Position numbers and translations under genes: made by a program
Source: an uncultured Peptostreptococcus sp.
GTDB lineage: Bacteria; Bacillota; Clostridia; Peptostreptococcales; Peptostreptococcaceae
DNA length: 64,000 nt
Assembly: GCA_900759325.1 (NCBI GenBank)
Contig: CAAEUW010000045.1
Location: 1 to 64,000, forward strand
Reading direction: 5' to 3'
Shown here: positions 17,070 to 24,859 of the stretch, in pieces
Numbering within the stretch: position 1 is the first letter of the stretch
Layout of the letters: each line of letters starts with the position of its first letter
Notes under the pieces: generated by a model
Seen by the model: the letters and a program-made list of their open reading frames with translations, nothing else
Told to the model about the DNA's origin: nothing
Databases searched by the model: none

Positions 17070-18050
17070 TTAAGCATTCAATGCTTCTAGTAATACTTTT
17101 AGGTTTGATTCCATAACTGAGAAGTAGTCTTCTCCAGCCTTTAGCTGGTCATCTGATAAACCTTCTAGAGGGTTAAGTACAGCAGTCTTAGCTCCTACTT
17201 CCTTGGCTATGGCTTCAGATACCTTAGGGCTAACTAGCTCTTCAAAGAAGATATATTTTATCTTGTTTTCCTTGGCAAACTTTGTTACTTCAGCCATCCT
17301 GGCTGCATCTGGTTCAGAGTCAGGTGATAGTCCCTCAATACCAACCTGGTTGATTCCATAGGCCTTGCATAGGTAGGCAAAGGCCTCGTGTGATACTACG
17401 ATATTCTTGCTCTTTGTATCCTTTAGGCTAGTAGAGAATTTGACATCTAGGTCATCTATCTTCTGTGAATATACTTCAAAGTTCTTTTCATAATAGTCCT
17501 TGTTAGTTGGGTCTGCCTTTACTAGGGCATCCTTTATATTCTTCATCTGAATCTTGGCATTTTGAGGAGCCAACCAAACATGAGGATCGTATTCTCCATG
17601 ATCGTGTTCTTCGTGAGCATCTTCATGGTCTTCTTCTTTGGCATCTTCTTCATCGTGGTGGTGTTCAGACTTTATAAGGTCTATACCCTTTGATGCTTCA
17701 ACCTTTACTAGCTTACTGTCCTTTGTTACCTGGTCAACCTTATCTATCCAAGACTCCATACCTGCACCACTATATACCAGGATGTCTGATTCTGATATCT
17801 TGGCTAGGTCCTTGGCTGATGGCTCCCAATCATGAGGCTCTGTACCAGCTGGAACTAGGTTAGTGACTTCAACCTTGTCTCCACCGATTTTTTTTGCGAA
17901 GTCGTACATAGGATAGAAGCTAGCATATACCTTTATCTTATCTCCGTCTTTCTTGTCTGTTGTATTTGCAGTCTTGCTACCCGTACACCCTGCTAGGGCA
18001 AATGATGTAGCCAATAGAACTGCAGATAATTTAAGTCCTAATTTCTTCAT
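17070..18050 (-). CDS. znuA: Zinc-binding lipoprotein of ABC transporter
   Basis: This 326-residue cluster A-I solute-binding protein has lipobox LAGC (Cys near residue 22) and metal ligands in GTEPHDWEP, YDPHVWLAP, VVSHEAFAY and FFEELVSPK. A His/Asp/Glu-rich loop (EHHHDEEDAKEEDHEDAHEE) between the first two ligands is the hallmark of zinc-specific members. It captures extracellular zinc and delivers it to ZnuBC. AAGGAGG precedes the ATG. A consensus-like promoter and a palindrome lie upstream, facing the Zur-like gene. Confidence 0.93.
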   Translation of the reverse strand: MKKLGLKLSAVLLATSFALAGCTGSKTANTTDKKDGDKIKVYASFYPMYDFAKKIGGDKVEVTNLVPAGTEPHDWEPSAKDLAKISESDILVYSGAGMESWIDKVDQVTKDSKLVKVEASKGIDLIKSEHHHDEEDAKEEDHEDAHEEHDHGEYDPHVWLAPQNAKIQMKNIKDALVKADPTNKDYYEKNFEVYSQKIDDLDVKFSTSLKDTKSKNIVVSHEAFAYLCKAYGINQVGIEGLSPDSEPDAARMAEVTKFAKENKIKYIFFEELVSPKVSEAIAKEVGAKTAVLNPLEGLSDDQLKAGEDYFSVMESNLKVLLEALNA

Positions 18051-18103
18051 AAAATCCTCCTTATACCAAATGTATGTTCAAAATAATCTTAAAACAAAAT
18101 AGT

Positions 18104-18124
18104 AAACGCAAAAGCATGGCGTTT
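18104..18124. promoter_or_regulatory. Palindrome AAACGC-N9-GCGTTT, candidate Zur operator
   Basis: The dyad lies just downstream of the znuA start site on the minus strand. One half-site, GGCGTTT, recurs at 18319-18325 before the Zur-like gene. It does not closely match the Bacillus Zur box, so assignment is tentative. Confidence 0.35.
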
Positions 18125-18140
18125 TCATCAGTCTATTTAG

Positions 18141-18169
18141 AGTATAGTCTTTTAAAAATGATTTGTCAA
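18141..18169 (-). promoter_or_regulatory. znuA promoter
   Basis: Minus strand -35 TTGACA (18164-18169), 17-base spacer, -10 TATACT (18141-18146). Confidence 0.75.
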
Positions 18170-18302
18170 TAATCAATTGCGATTTTCTTGCATTTATGGA
18201 CAGTTGGTCAAGTCCAGCAGTTTAAGGGTCTAAAGATACTAGGTAAAGAGAATATATTTTATAATTAGGTTTATTAATTGGGTATTTATGGGTCTAATAT
18301 GG

Positions 18303-18308
18303 TATAAT
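18303..18308 (+). promoter_or_regulatory. Extended -10 of the Fur/Zur gene
   Basis: TGGTATAAT (TATAAT 18303-18308) lies 33 bases before the start codon. No good -35 is seen. Confidence 0.5.
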
Positions 18309-18340
18309 TAAGGAAATACGGCGTTTGAAAGGGGGCTTCT

Positions 18341-18802
18341 ATGATAAATACTTGTTCTTGTTCTAAGGATAACCACAGGGAGGAAAATGATGCCTTACTA
18401 AAGGCTGCAAACCTCAAAACCACAAAGAAGAGGATGGAGTTAATCAACTGTCTTAGGCATTCAGACAAACCAATGACAGCAGAAGATATATATTTAGAGC
18501 TTAGAAAGACCCTAGAGATAAATTTATCTACTGTGTATAGGGCCTTAGGAGCCTTGGTTGATGCTAAGATTATAAACAGGCAGATTCTCATGGATGGTAA
18601 TAATATATACGAGCTCTGCAAGGACCACCACCACCATATTTTGACATGTAAGCTGTGTGGTCAAACCAGCTATGTTGATACCTGCCCTGTAGAGGGGATA
18701 ATAGAAGATATAGTAGCTAAAACTGGCTATGAAATAGTGGGCCATAATCTTGAATTTGTTGGTATTTGTCCTAATTGTATAAAAAAGATGGAAAATGATT
18801 AA
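18341..18802 (+). CDS. zur: Fur-family regulator, probably Zur
   Basis: The 153-residue Fur-family protein has an N-terminal winged helix (KTTKKRMELINCLRHSDKPMTAEDIYLEL, then LSTVYRALGALVDA) and a dimerisation domain with ligands CKDHHHHILTCKLCGQ and a C-terminal CPNC. The two CXXC pairs form the structural zinc site. Divergence from znuACB makes Zur the best guess; Fur, PerR or Mur cannot be excluded on sequence alone. The extra N-terminal CSC motif is unusual. The ATG follows AAGGGGG. Confidence 0.8.
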   Translation: MINTCSCSKDNHREENDALLKAANLKTTKKRMELINCLRHSDKPMTAEDIYLELRKTLEINLSTVYRALGALVDAKIINRQILMDGNNIYELCKDHHHHILTCKLCGQTSYVDTCPVEGIIEDIVAKTGYEIVGHNLEFVGICPNCIKKMEND

Positions 18803-18907
18803 ATTTTTATTTAGAAACTGTTATTTATATCGCTTGGTGGGTATAATACTAACATCAAATGATAAATAATAAATTAATTTAGTAAATATTTAGGAGGATT
18901 TTTTAAG

Positions 18908-19069
18908 ATGAAAAAGTATGTATGTGATGTTTGTGGATGGGTTTACGATCCAGAAATAGGTGATCCAGATTCAGGTATAGCTCCAGGTACTCCATTTGAA
19001 GATATTCCGGATGATTGGGAATGTCCAGATTGTGGCGTTACTAAGGAAGATTTCTCAGTAATGGACTAA
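18908..19069 (+). CDS. Rubredoxin
   Basis: The 53-residue protein has the rubredoxin iron site: CDVCG at residues 6-10 and CPDCG at 39-43, plus the conserved [27 protein letters not shown]. It is a small electron carrier typical of anaerobes, often feeding rubrerythrin, superoxide reductase or flavodiiron proteins. It has its own AGGAGG site, a TATAAT at 18842-18847 and a strong terminator, so it is probably a single-gene unit. Confidence 0.96.
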   Translation: MKKYVCDVCGWVYDPEIGDPDSGIAPGTPFEDIPDDWECPDCGVTKEDFSVMD

Positions 19070-19085
19070 TAAAAACAAAATATGG

Positions 19086-19119
19086 AAGGGCTAGAGATTG
19101 TTCTCTAGCCCTTTCTTTT
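19086..19119 (+). terminator. Intrinsic terminator after rubredoxin
   Basis: AAGGGCTAGAG (19086-19096) pairs with CTCTAGCCCTT (19103-19113), then TTCTTTT. Confidence 0.9.
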
Positions 19120-19266
19120 GTGGCCATGATTTTGAGCCACTTACGGCGTAATAATAAAAAGAATAAATTTATATACATAATTTTTTACTTTAAATGTTCT
19201 GTGGATAAAATTAGGCTTTTGATTTATAATGGTATTATGAATTATATAAAGAAAAAGGGGGTTTTT

Positions 19267-20067
19267 ATGCTCAAATATTGTTCTATCGGTAGCGGTAGTA
19301 GTGGTAATTGCCACTATGTTGGCTACAAGGATACAAATATTTTAATAGATGCAGGCCTGAGTGGTAAGAGAATTTCCAAGGGGCTTGAAGATATAGATGT
19401 CGATATAAGTAAACTGAGAGGTATATTTGTAACTCATGAACATTCAGACCATATAAAGGGTCTGGGTGTCCTATCAAGGAAGTATGACCTACCTATATAC
19501 CTTAACTATAAGACCTGGTTGGCCCTTGAGTCCAAGATTGGCAAGGTCAAGGAGTCGAATATTATGATATTTGACAATGACAAGGCCTATGACCTTGGCG
19601 ATATGTGCATCAAACCCTTCTCTATCAATCATGATGCGGCTGATCCAGTTGGATTTAGCCTTTTTAATGAGAGGGATGACAAGCTATCTATAGCAACTGA
19701 TACCGGCCATATATCAGATGATATAAGAGAAAATATATTGGGGTCAAAGCTAGTGGTATTAGAGTCTAATTACGATAAGGAGATGCTTCTTATGGGGTCT
19801 TATACCTATGCCCTAAAGAAGAGGGTCATGTCTAATACAGGCCACCTGTCAAATGAGGATGCTGCAAAATTTGCAGTTGACCTAATTAAGAATGGTACGG
19901 AAGAGATACTCTTAGCCCACCTGAGCAGGGAGAATAATTTTCCAGCCTTGGCCTATGAAACATCAAACCATATATTGACAGAAAATCAGATGAAGATAGG
20001 TAGGGATGTTGAGCTGGAAATTTTGATGAGGGATGATATATCACGACTATACCAGCTAGGTAAGTAG
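19267..20067 (+). CDS. walJ: MBL-fold hydrolase of the WalJ/YycJ family
   Basis: The 266-residue metallo-beta-lactamase fold protein begins [18 protein letters not shown] and carries the metal motif [10 protein letters not shown], later ATDTGHISD and a final LAHLSRENN. In Bacillus the homologue YycJ/WalJ belongs to the WalKR region and has been implicated in DNA replication or repair. Here it is next to rlmH, as in many Firmicutes, but no walK or walR is in the window. ATG 19267 follows AAAGGGGG. Longer in-frame starts up to 19120 lack a ribosome binding site. Confidence 0.88.
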   Translation: MLKYCSIGSGSSGNCHYVGYKDTNILIDAGLSGKRISKGLEDIDVDISKLRGIFVTHEHSDHIKGLGVLSRKYDLPIYLNYKTWLALESKIGKVKESNIMIFDNDKAYDLGDMCIKPFSINHDAADPVGFSLFNERDDKLSIATDTGHISDDIRENILGSKLVVLESNYDKEMLLMGSYTYALKKRVMSNTGHLSNEDAAKFAVDLIKNGTEEILLAHLSRENNFPALAYETSNHILTENQMKIGRDVELEILMRDDISRLYQLGK

Positions 20068-20087
20068 CCAGGAGACAAGGGGTAAAG

Positions 20088-20570
20088 ATGATAAAGATTA
20101 GTGTTGTATCTGTAGGAAAGATAAAGGAAAAGTATATAAAGCTTGGCATAGATGAATTTTCTAAAAGATTATCCAGCTACTGCAAGCTAGATATGATAGA
20201 AGTAAATGATGAAAAGGCACCAGAAAATCTTAGTGATAAGGAAATGACTATGGTCAAGAACAAGGAGGGGCTTTCTATTCTGTCCAAGATAAGGGATGGG
20301 GCCTATGTAATTGCCCTTGCAATAGATGGGAAGTCCTTGTCGTCAGAAGAGCTGGCAGACCATATCTCAAGATTGAGTCTGGTTGGTACCAGTCATATAT
20401 ACCTGGTAATAGGAGGGTCTTTAGGCCTGGCCGACATAGTTTTGGACAGGGCTGATATGAAGCTATCTTTTTCAAAGATGACCTTTCCCCACCAGCTTAT
20501 GAGGTTAATATTATTAGAGCAGATATACAGGGTCTTTAGGATAAATAGTGGGCAACCCTATCATAAATAA
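20088..20570 (+). CDS. rlmH: 23S rRNA (pseudouridine-1915-N3)-methyltransferase
   Basis: The 160-residue SPOUT-class methyltransferase begins [25 protein letters not shown] and contains [15 protein letters not shown], the knot segment [10 protein letters not shown] and the C-terminal [28 protein letters not shown], all diagnostic of RlmH. It methylates Psi1915 in helix 69 of 23S rRNA on assembled ribosomes. It follows walJ by 20 bases, with the ribosome binding site AAGGGG. Confidence 0.96.
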   Translation: MIKISVVSVGKIKEKYIKLGIDEFSKRLSSYCKLDMIEVNDEKAPENLSDKEMTMVKNKEGLSILSKIRDGAYVIALAIDGKSLSSEELADHISRLSLVGTSHIYLVIGGSLGLADIVLDRADMKLSFSKMTFPHQLMRLILLEQIYRVFRINSGQPYHK

Positions 20571-20587
20571 GGAAAGGAGACCAGCCT

Positions 20588-21637
20588 ATGTTTTTTAAGA
20601 CAATTGAAGATGAAACATATAGTGATATAAGCATACCGAGCATATTTTTTGACATGTTTATGCCCATAGCAAGCGGAGACCAGGTTAAGATATATCTATT
20701 GGCCTATAGGGAGGCTTATTTTTGCAATGGTTTAAAGAGTGGAGACCTAACTAATGAGGTCATAGCATCCACACTTGGTATATCTGACAAGGATGTTGTA
20801 GAGGCCTGGAGATTTTGGGAAAATATGGGAGCCATCAAAATCCACCATATAGATAGCAAGATGCTTATAGAATTTTTGGATATAAAGGCGGACCATATAA
20901 GGTCCCTAATAAAGGATAAAAAAGAGGGTCACCAGGAAGGAATAGGTTCTACAATAGATGAGTCGGCTTCTATAGAATTTGTTACTATGTACAATAGGAT
21001 TGAAGACCTGGCTGGCAGGATTTTGACACCTAATGAAAAGATAGACCTCTTGGATGCCAGTAAGAAGTATAATATGTCCCCACAATTGGTTGTAGAGGCC
21101 TTTGAAAGGTCTATAGCAGACCATGGTAAGATAAAGTCAGTAAACTATATTATAGGGATACTTAGGTCCTGGTTTGACCAGTCAATCACCAGTCTTGATG
21201 ACCTAAGTCAACAGGATAAATTGAGGCAGGAAAGACAGGAAAACTATAAGGCTGTTTTTAAGGCCCTTGGCTTTAATAGGACAGCAACTGCAGGTGAAAA
21301 GGAAGCCATAGACAGGTGGTTTTATGATTACAAGATGCCGATGGACCTAGTATTGAGGGCCTGTGACAAGTCTATTAATACGTCCAACCCAAATATAAAG
21401 TACTTTGATTCTATCATAAGATCTTGGCATAGCAAGGGAATATCAACTATAGAGGATCTAGAAAGGGATGAAGAAGAGTTTGCTAAGTCTAAGAAAAATA
21501 AGACAAAGCATGCCCAAAGGCCTGGAACTAAGGCCAGTAACCTAACTAAGTTCCATAATTTTACGCAAAATATATCGGACAAGTACAGCGATGATGAGAT
21601 AAATAAGCTGGTAAGAGAATTAAACAAGAACAGGTGA
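20588..21637 (+). CDS. dnaD: DnaD-domain replication initiation protein
   Basis: The 349-residue protein has an N-terminal winged-helix region (to about residue 110) and two DnaB_2/DnaD-type C-terminal domains at about 125-200 and 215-290, ending in YNYIIGILRSWF-like (SVNYIIGILRSWF) and YFDSIIRSWH motifs. These helix-rich domains oligomerise and bind DNA in primosome loading in Firmicutes. It combines features of Bacillus DnaD and DnaB. It is followed after four bases by the helicase-loader gene, so the pair forms a primosome operon. The ATG follows AAAGGAGACC. Confidence 0.85.
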   Translation: MFFKTIEDETYSDISIPSIFFDMFMPIASGDQVKIYLLAYREAYFCNGLKSGDLTNEVIASTLGISDKDVVEAWRFWENMGAIKIHHIDSKMLIEFLDIKADHIRSLIKDKKEGHQEGIGSTIDESASIEFVTMYNRIEDLAGRILTPNEKIDLLDASKKYNMSPQLVVEAFERSIADHGKIKSVNYIIGILRSWFDQSITSLDDLSQQDKLRQERQENYKAVFKALGFNRTATAGEKEAIDRWFYDYKMPMDLVLRACDKSINTSNPNIKYFDSIIRSWHSKGISTIEDLERDEEEFAKSKKNKTKHAQRPGTKASNLTKFHNFTQNISDKYSDDEINKLVRELNKNR

Positions 21638-21641
21638 TTGT

Positions 21642-22631
21642 ATGAATAGTGAGAAGATGAGAAATATAATGAAGGAATACCAGGATAAGAGGGACCTTCA
21701 TGCAGCCCAATTGGAGGAAAGGCTAGAAAGGATATATAACAAGTATCCCCGGCTTGCAGACCTAAATAGGCAAATCCAAGCCTTGGGTATAGAAATGACC
21801 AAGTCTATACTGACGGATCCAAGTGGCCAGGCTATAAGAGACCTTGAGGTTAAGCAGGAAAACCTGATTAGACTCAAGAAGGAACTTATGAATGTAAATG
21901 GCATAAGGCAAGAGGATATGTCTATGGAGTATGACTGCAAGGTGTGTAGGGATACGGGTTTTTTAGAGGATGGAGACCAGTGTAAGTGCCTAAAGCAGAG
22001 GATTTTAAATGACTCATATGAGATGTCTAACCTAAGACAAATACTGAGTGAGGATAACTTCGACAGGTTCGATTTTAATATATTCTCTGACCAGCTAGAA
22101 GAGGGATATGACCTAAGTCCAAGGGAGAATATAAAAAATATCTTTCACAGTGTCCAGGAATATATAAACAACTTTGATAAACCAGGAGTTAACAAGACCG
22201 ACAAGAACCTACTTTTTAGGGGACCAACAGGCCAGGGCAAGACCTTTCTATGTAGCTGTATAGCCAAGCAGATAATGGACAAGGGTTATACGGTAATATA
22301 CCAGACAGCCTTCAACTTGATGGATATAATAGAGAGGTACAAGTTCAAGACGGAATACTATACTGATAGCGATGAAGAGAATTATAGGAACCTATTTACT
22401 TGCGACCTATTGATTATAGATGACCTTGGAACAGAGCTGATAAATAGCTTTACTAGCGCAGAACTATTTAATATATTAAACTCTAGGCTAAATTCTAGAA
22501 AAAAAGTAATTATTTCTACAAATCTAGATATAGCACATATAGGAAATCTATACACTGATAGAACACTTTCTAGAATAGTCGGAAATTTCCAGATTTATGA
22601 TTTTTATGGAAGTGATTTAAGATTTAGGTGA
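21642..22631 (+). CDS. dnaI: DnaC/DnaI-type helicase loader ATPase
   Basis: The 329-residue protein has a coiled N-terminal domain (residues 1-95), a zinc-binding segment CKVCRDTGF...CKC (about 103-122), then an AAA+ core with Walker A GPTGQGKT, Walker B LLIIDDLG and a terminal arginine region (RTLSRIVGNF). This is the layout of DnaI/DnaC loaders that place the replicative helicase on DNA. It is translationally close to the DnaD gene, and dnaB, its client, is the next convergent gene. Confidence 0.88.
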   Translation: MNSEKMRNIMKEYQDKRDLHAAQLEERLERIYNKYPRLADLNRQIQALGIEMTKSILTDPSGQAIRDLEVKQENLIRLKKELMNVNGIRQEDMSMEYDCKVCRDTGFLEDGDQCKCLKQRILNDSYEMSNLRQILSEDNFDRFDFNIFSDQLEEGYDLSPRENIKNIFHSVQEYINNFDKPGVNKTDKNLLFRGPTGQGKTFLCSCIAKQIMDKGYTVIYQTAFNLMDIIERYKFKTEYYTDSDEENYRNLFTCDLLIIDDLGTELINSFTSAELFNILNSRLNSRKKVIISTNLDIAHIGNLYTDRTLSRIVGNFQIYDFYGSDLRFR

Positions 22632-22656
22632 AAATAATCCCAAACTTTTTCGAGGT

Positions 22657-22787
22657 TTATCCACAGAAAATGTTAATAACTTTGTGGATTTGAAAAAGAA
22701 AAAAAGACTATAAAATCAAGCTATTAACAGACAAATAAAGACTTATCCACAAAAATCTGTTGAAAAGAACATATTTTCTGTGAATAA
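22657..22787. other. Cluster of DnaA-box-like sites
   Basis: Two perfect DnaA boxes TTATCCACA lie at 22657-22665 and 22743-22751. Reverse-strand relatives are TTATTCACA (22779-22787, one mismatch) and AAATCCACA (22683-22691, two mismatches). They form two inverted pairs in 131 bases. Flanking genes converge here, which argues against a normal oriC. Confidence 0.55.
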
Positions 22788-22799
22788 GTCTGTTTTTTT
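22739..22799 (+). terminator. Terminator of the dnaI transcript, built from DnaA boxes
   Basis: AGACTTATCCACA (22739-22751) pairs with TGTGAATAAGTCT (22779-22791) with one mismatch, then GTTTTTTT. Confidence 0.65.
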
Positions 22800-22867
22800 G
22801 ACATTTTTGGACCTTTATTATTAACCTAGTTCATAAGATATACCCATTAATAGTGGAAAAAGTGGAC

Positions 22868-22908
22868 AAAAAAATAATACACTCTGATGATGAATGTATT
22901 ATTTTTTA
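22868..22908. terminator. Bidirectional terminator before dnaB end
   Basis: AATAATACA (22873-22881) pairs with TGTATTATT (22895-22903), with A and T runs on the two flanks. Confidence 0.75.
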
Positions 22909-22929
22909 ACAAAATCTATATGTAGTGTT

Positions 22930-24264
22930 TTACTTAATGGTTTTTAACTTGTTGGAGAACTTCTGTATCTTACCTATCCATACCAATTCTATGTTGCTAA
23001 TCTCGCCGTGCCTGTTCTTAGCTATTATGATTTCTGCAAGGTCTTTTTTCTTGGTTTCCATCTTAGTATAGTATTCATCCCTGTATATGAACATTACTAT
23101 ATCCGCATCCTGCTCGATAGCACCAGAGTCCCTAAGGTCTGATAGCTTAGGTGTGTGGTCCTTGCCACTTTCCGTATTTCTAGATAGCTGGGATAGGGCC
23201 ACTACAGGACAGTTCATTTCCTTGGCAAGTATCTTTAAGGACCTAGATATCTTGGATACCTCCTGCTGCCTATTGTCAGCCCTTCCATCGGCCTCCATAA
23301 GCTGTAGGTAGTCTATCATTATCATATCTAGTCCCTTTTCCATCTTAAGTTTCCTACACTTTGACCTAATCTCAGAAACCTTGATTCCAGGTGTATCATC
23401 GATAAATATATCTGATGAGGACAGGATAGTCATGGCATCAGTTAGTTTCTTCCATTCGTCGTCAGCAATCTTACCCTTACTTATACTATCAAGGGCAACA
23501 TTTGACTGGGAGGATAGGAGTCTCTGAACTAGCTGCTCCTTAGACATTTCAAGACTGAATACGGCTACATTAGCCTTAGACCTGATGGCTGCATTGGCAA
23601 CCAGGTTTAGGGCGAAGGCAGTCTTACCCATACCAGGTCTGGCTGCTATTAGGATAAGGTCACTCTTATGGAAACCACCTAGTTTATTATTTAGGTCTAT
23701 AAAGCCTGTATCCAAGCCAGTAAGGTCTGAACCCTTGCTGTAGACATCCTCTATCATGGCTGTTACACTTGTCAGTACTTCACTTATAGGTTTAAAGTCT
23801 TCACTCATACGGTCTTGTGATATATCAAAAATCTTCTTTTCAGCAACATTTAGGATATCATCAAGGCTATGACTTGCCTCATAGCCCATACTGATAATGT
23901 CATTTGAAGCCTTTATCAGCTTTCTTAAGGTAGAGTTTTTCTTGACGATTTCTGCATATACCTTGACATTAGAAGTGGTAGGTATCATATTAGTGATAGA
24001 CGTTAGGTAGGTTACACCACCTACCTGGTCCAAGTATCCCTTTTCCTTTAGCCTGTTGGATACAGTAACCATGTCTATAGGCTTTCTTTCGTTATTTAGC
24101 TCTAGCATTGATTCATAGATTACCTTGTGAGCATCTATATAGAAATCTTCTATGTCCAATATCTCTGCAACAGGGACCATAGTTTCCTCTTCCATAATTA
24201 TAGACCCTATAACACACTGCTCTGATTCAAGATTGTGGGGGGGAGTCTTCATTAATTCTGCCAC
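22930..24264 (-). CDS. dnaB: Replicative DNA helicase DnaB
   Basis: The 444-residue RecA-fold hexameric helicase has an N-terminal domain (PPHNLESEQCVIGSIIM), a linker helix, Walker A AARPGMGKT near residue 210, VFSLEMSKEQLVQRLL, Walker B MIMIDYLQLM and the C-terminal VALSQLSRNTE and SGAIEQDADIVMF. It unwinds DNA at the fork (called DnaC in Bacillus). It starts with GTG nine bases after GGAGG, with an internal ATG five codons later as alternative. It follows rplI, as in many Firmicutes. Confidence 0.96.
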   Translation of the reverse strand: MAELMKTPPHNLESEQCVIGSIIMEEETMVPVAEILDIEDFYIDAHKVIYESMLELNNERKPIDMVTVSNRLKEKGYLDQVGGVTYLTSITNMIPTTSNVKVYAEIVKKNSTLRKLIKASNDIISMGYEASHSLDDILNVAEKKIFDISQDRMSEDFKPISEVLTSVTAMIEDVYSKGSDLTGLDTGFIDLNNKLGGFHKSDLILIAARPGMGKTAFALNLVANAAIRSKANVAVFSLEMSKEQLVQRLLSSQSNVALDSISKGKIADDEWKKLTDAMTILSSSDIFIDDTPGIKVSEIRSKCRKLKMEKGLDMIMIDYLQLMEADGRADNRQQEVSKISRSLKILAKEMNCPVVALSQLSRNTESGKDHTPKLSDLRDSGAIEQDADIVMFIYRDEYYTKMETKKKDLAEIIIAKNRHGEISNIELVWIGKIQKFSNKLKTIK

Positions 24265-24366
24265 GCTTATTATCCTCCTTATAGTTTAGTAGGCTAGGAT
24301 TATCCTTCCAGGGTCTCCAAGGTCTGGAAAGGATAAAATCCCGGTTTTTTATTCTAGCTATTTAAA

Positions 24367-24392
24367 TTTAGCGAGGACTAAGCCTCGCTAAA
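24367..24392 (-). terminator. Hairpin between rplI and dnaB
   Basis: TTTAGCGAGG (24367-24376) pairs perfectly with CCTCGCTAAA (24383-24392). On the minus strand it is followed only by TTTAAATAG, so it may be a weak terminator or an mRNA-stabilising or processing hairpin. A second hairpin (CCTTCCAG/CTGGAAAGG near 24303-24332) lies nearer dnaB. Confidence 0.55.
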
Positions 24393-24412
24393 TATTTATT
24401 GTCCGTATCTCA

Positions 24413-24859
24413 CTACTTTTCCTTTACGTCAACCCTTATCTTAGTTGTAACCTTCTGATGAAGCTTGATTTCAACAAATGTTGAACCAAGAGTTCTGATA
24501 GGTTCATCCATAAGTATCTTTCTCTTATCTATATCGAGATTTTTCTGCTTCTTTAACTGTTCAGCAATTTCCTTAGAAGTTATAGAGCCAAATAATCTTC
24601 CACCTTCACCGGCCTTTACCTCTATTTGGATATTGATTTCTTCCATCTGCTTTCCTAGTAGGACAGCTTCTTCATATTCTATTAGGGCCTTTCTTTCCTT
24701 AGACTTTTCCTTTTCATCTAATTCCTTCATATTAGTCTGGCTAGCCTCTACAGCTACCCCCTTTTTAATTAAGAAGTTTCTAGCATAGCCATCGCTAACT
24801 TCCTTTACTTCCCCCTTCTTACCAGTTCCTTTTACATCTTTTAATAAAATAACCTTCAT
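24413..24859 (-). CDS. rplI: 50S ribosomal protein L9
   Basis: The 148-residue protein begins [36 protein letters not shown], the conserved L9 N-terminal domain, followed by the long central helix and a C-terminal domain with [17 protein letters not shown]9 stabilises the base of the L1 stalk. It starts directly after the gdpP stop, with GAGGAGGAA in the end of gdpP as ribosome binding site, so the two are coupled. Confidence 0.96.
   Translation of the reverse strand: MKVILLKDVKGTGKKGEVKEVSDGYARNFLIKKGVAVEASQTNMKELDEKEKSKERKALIEYEEAVLLGKQMEEINIQIEVKAGEGGRLFGSITSKEIAEQLKKQKNLDIDKRKILMDEPIRTLGSTFVEIKLHQKVTTKIRVDVKEK

Noticed and set aside
19120..19266. Longer N-terminus for walJ
   Set aside because: Upstream in-frame starts lack a ribosome binding site and family members begin at [10 protein letters not shown].
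22632..22929. Chromosomal origin oriC at the DnaA-box cluster
   Set aside because: Flanking genes converge, dnaA/dnaN/rpmH are absent and no clear DNA-unwinding element is seen; recorded only as a DnaA-box cluster.
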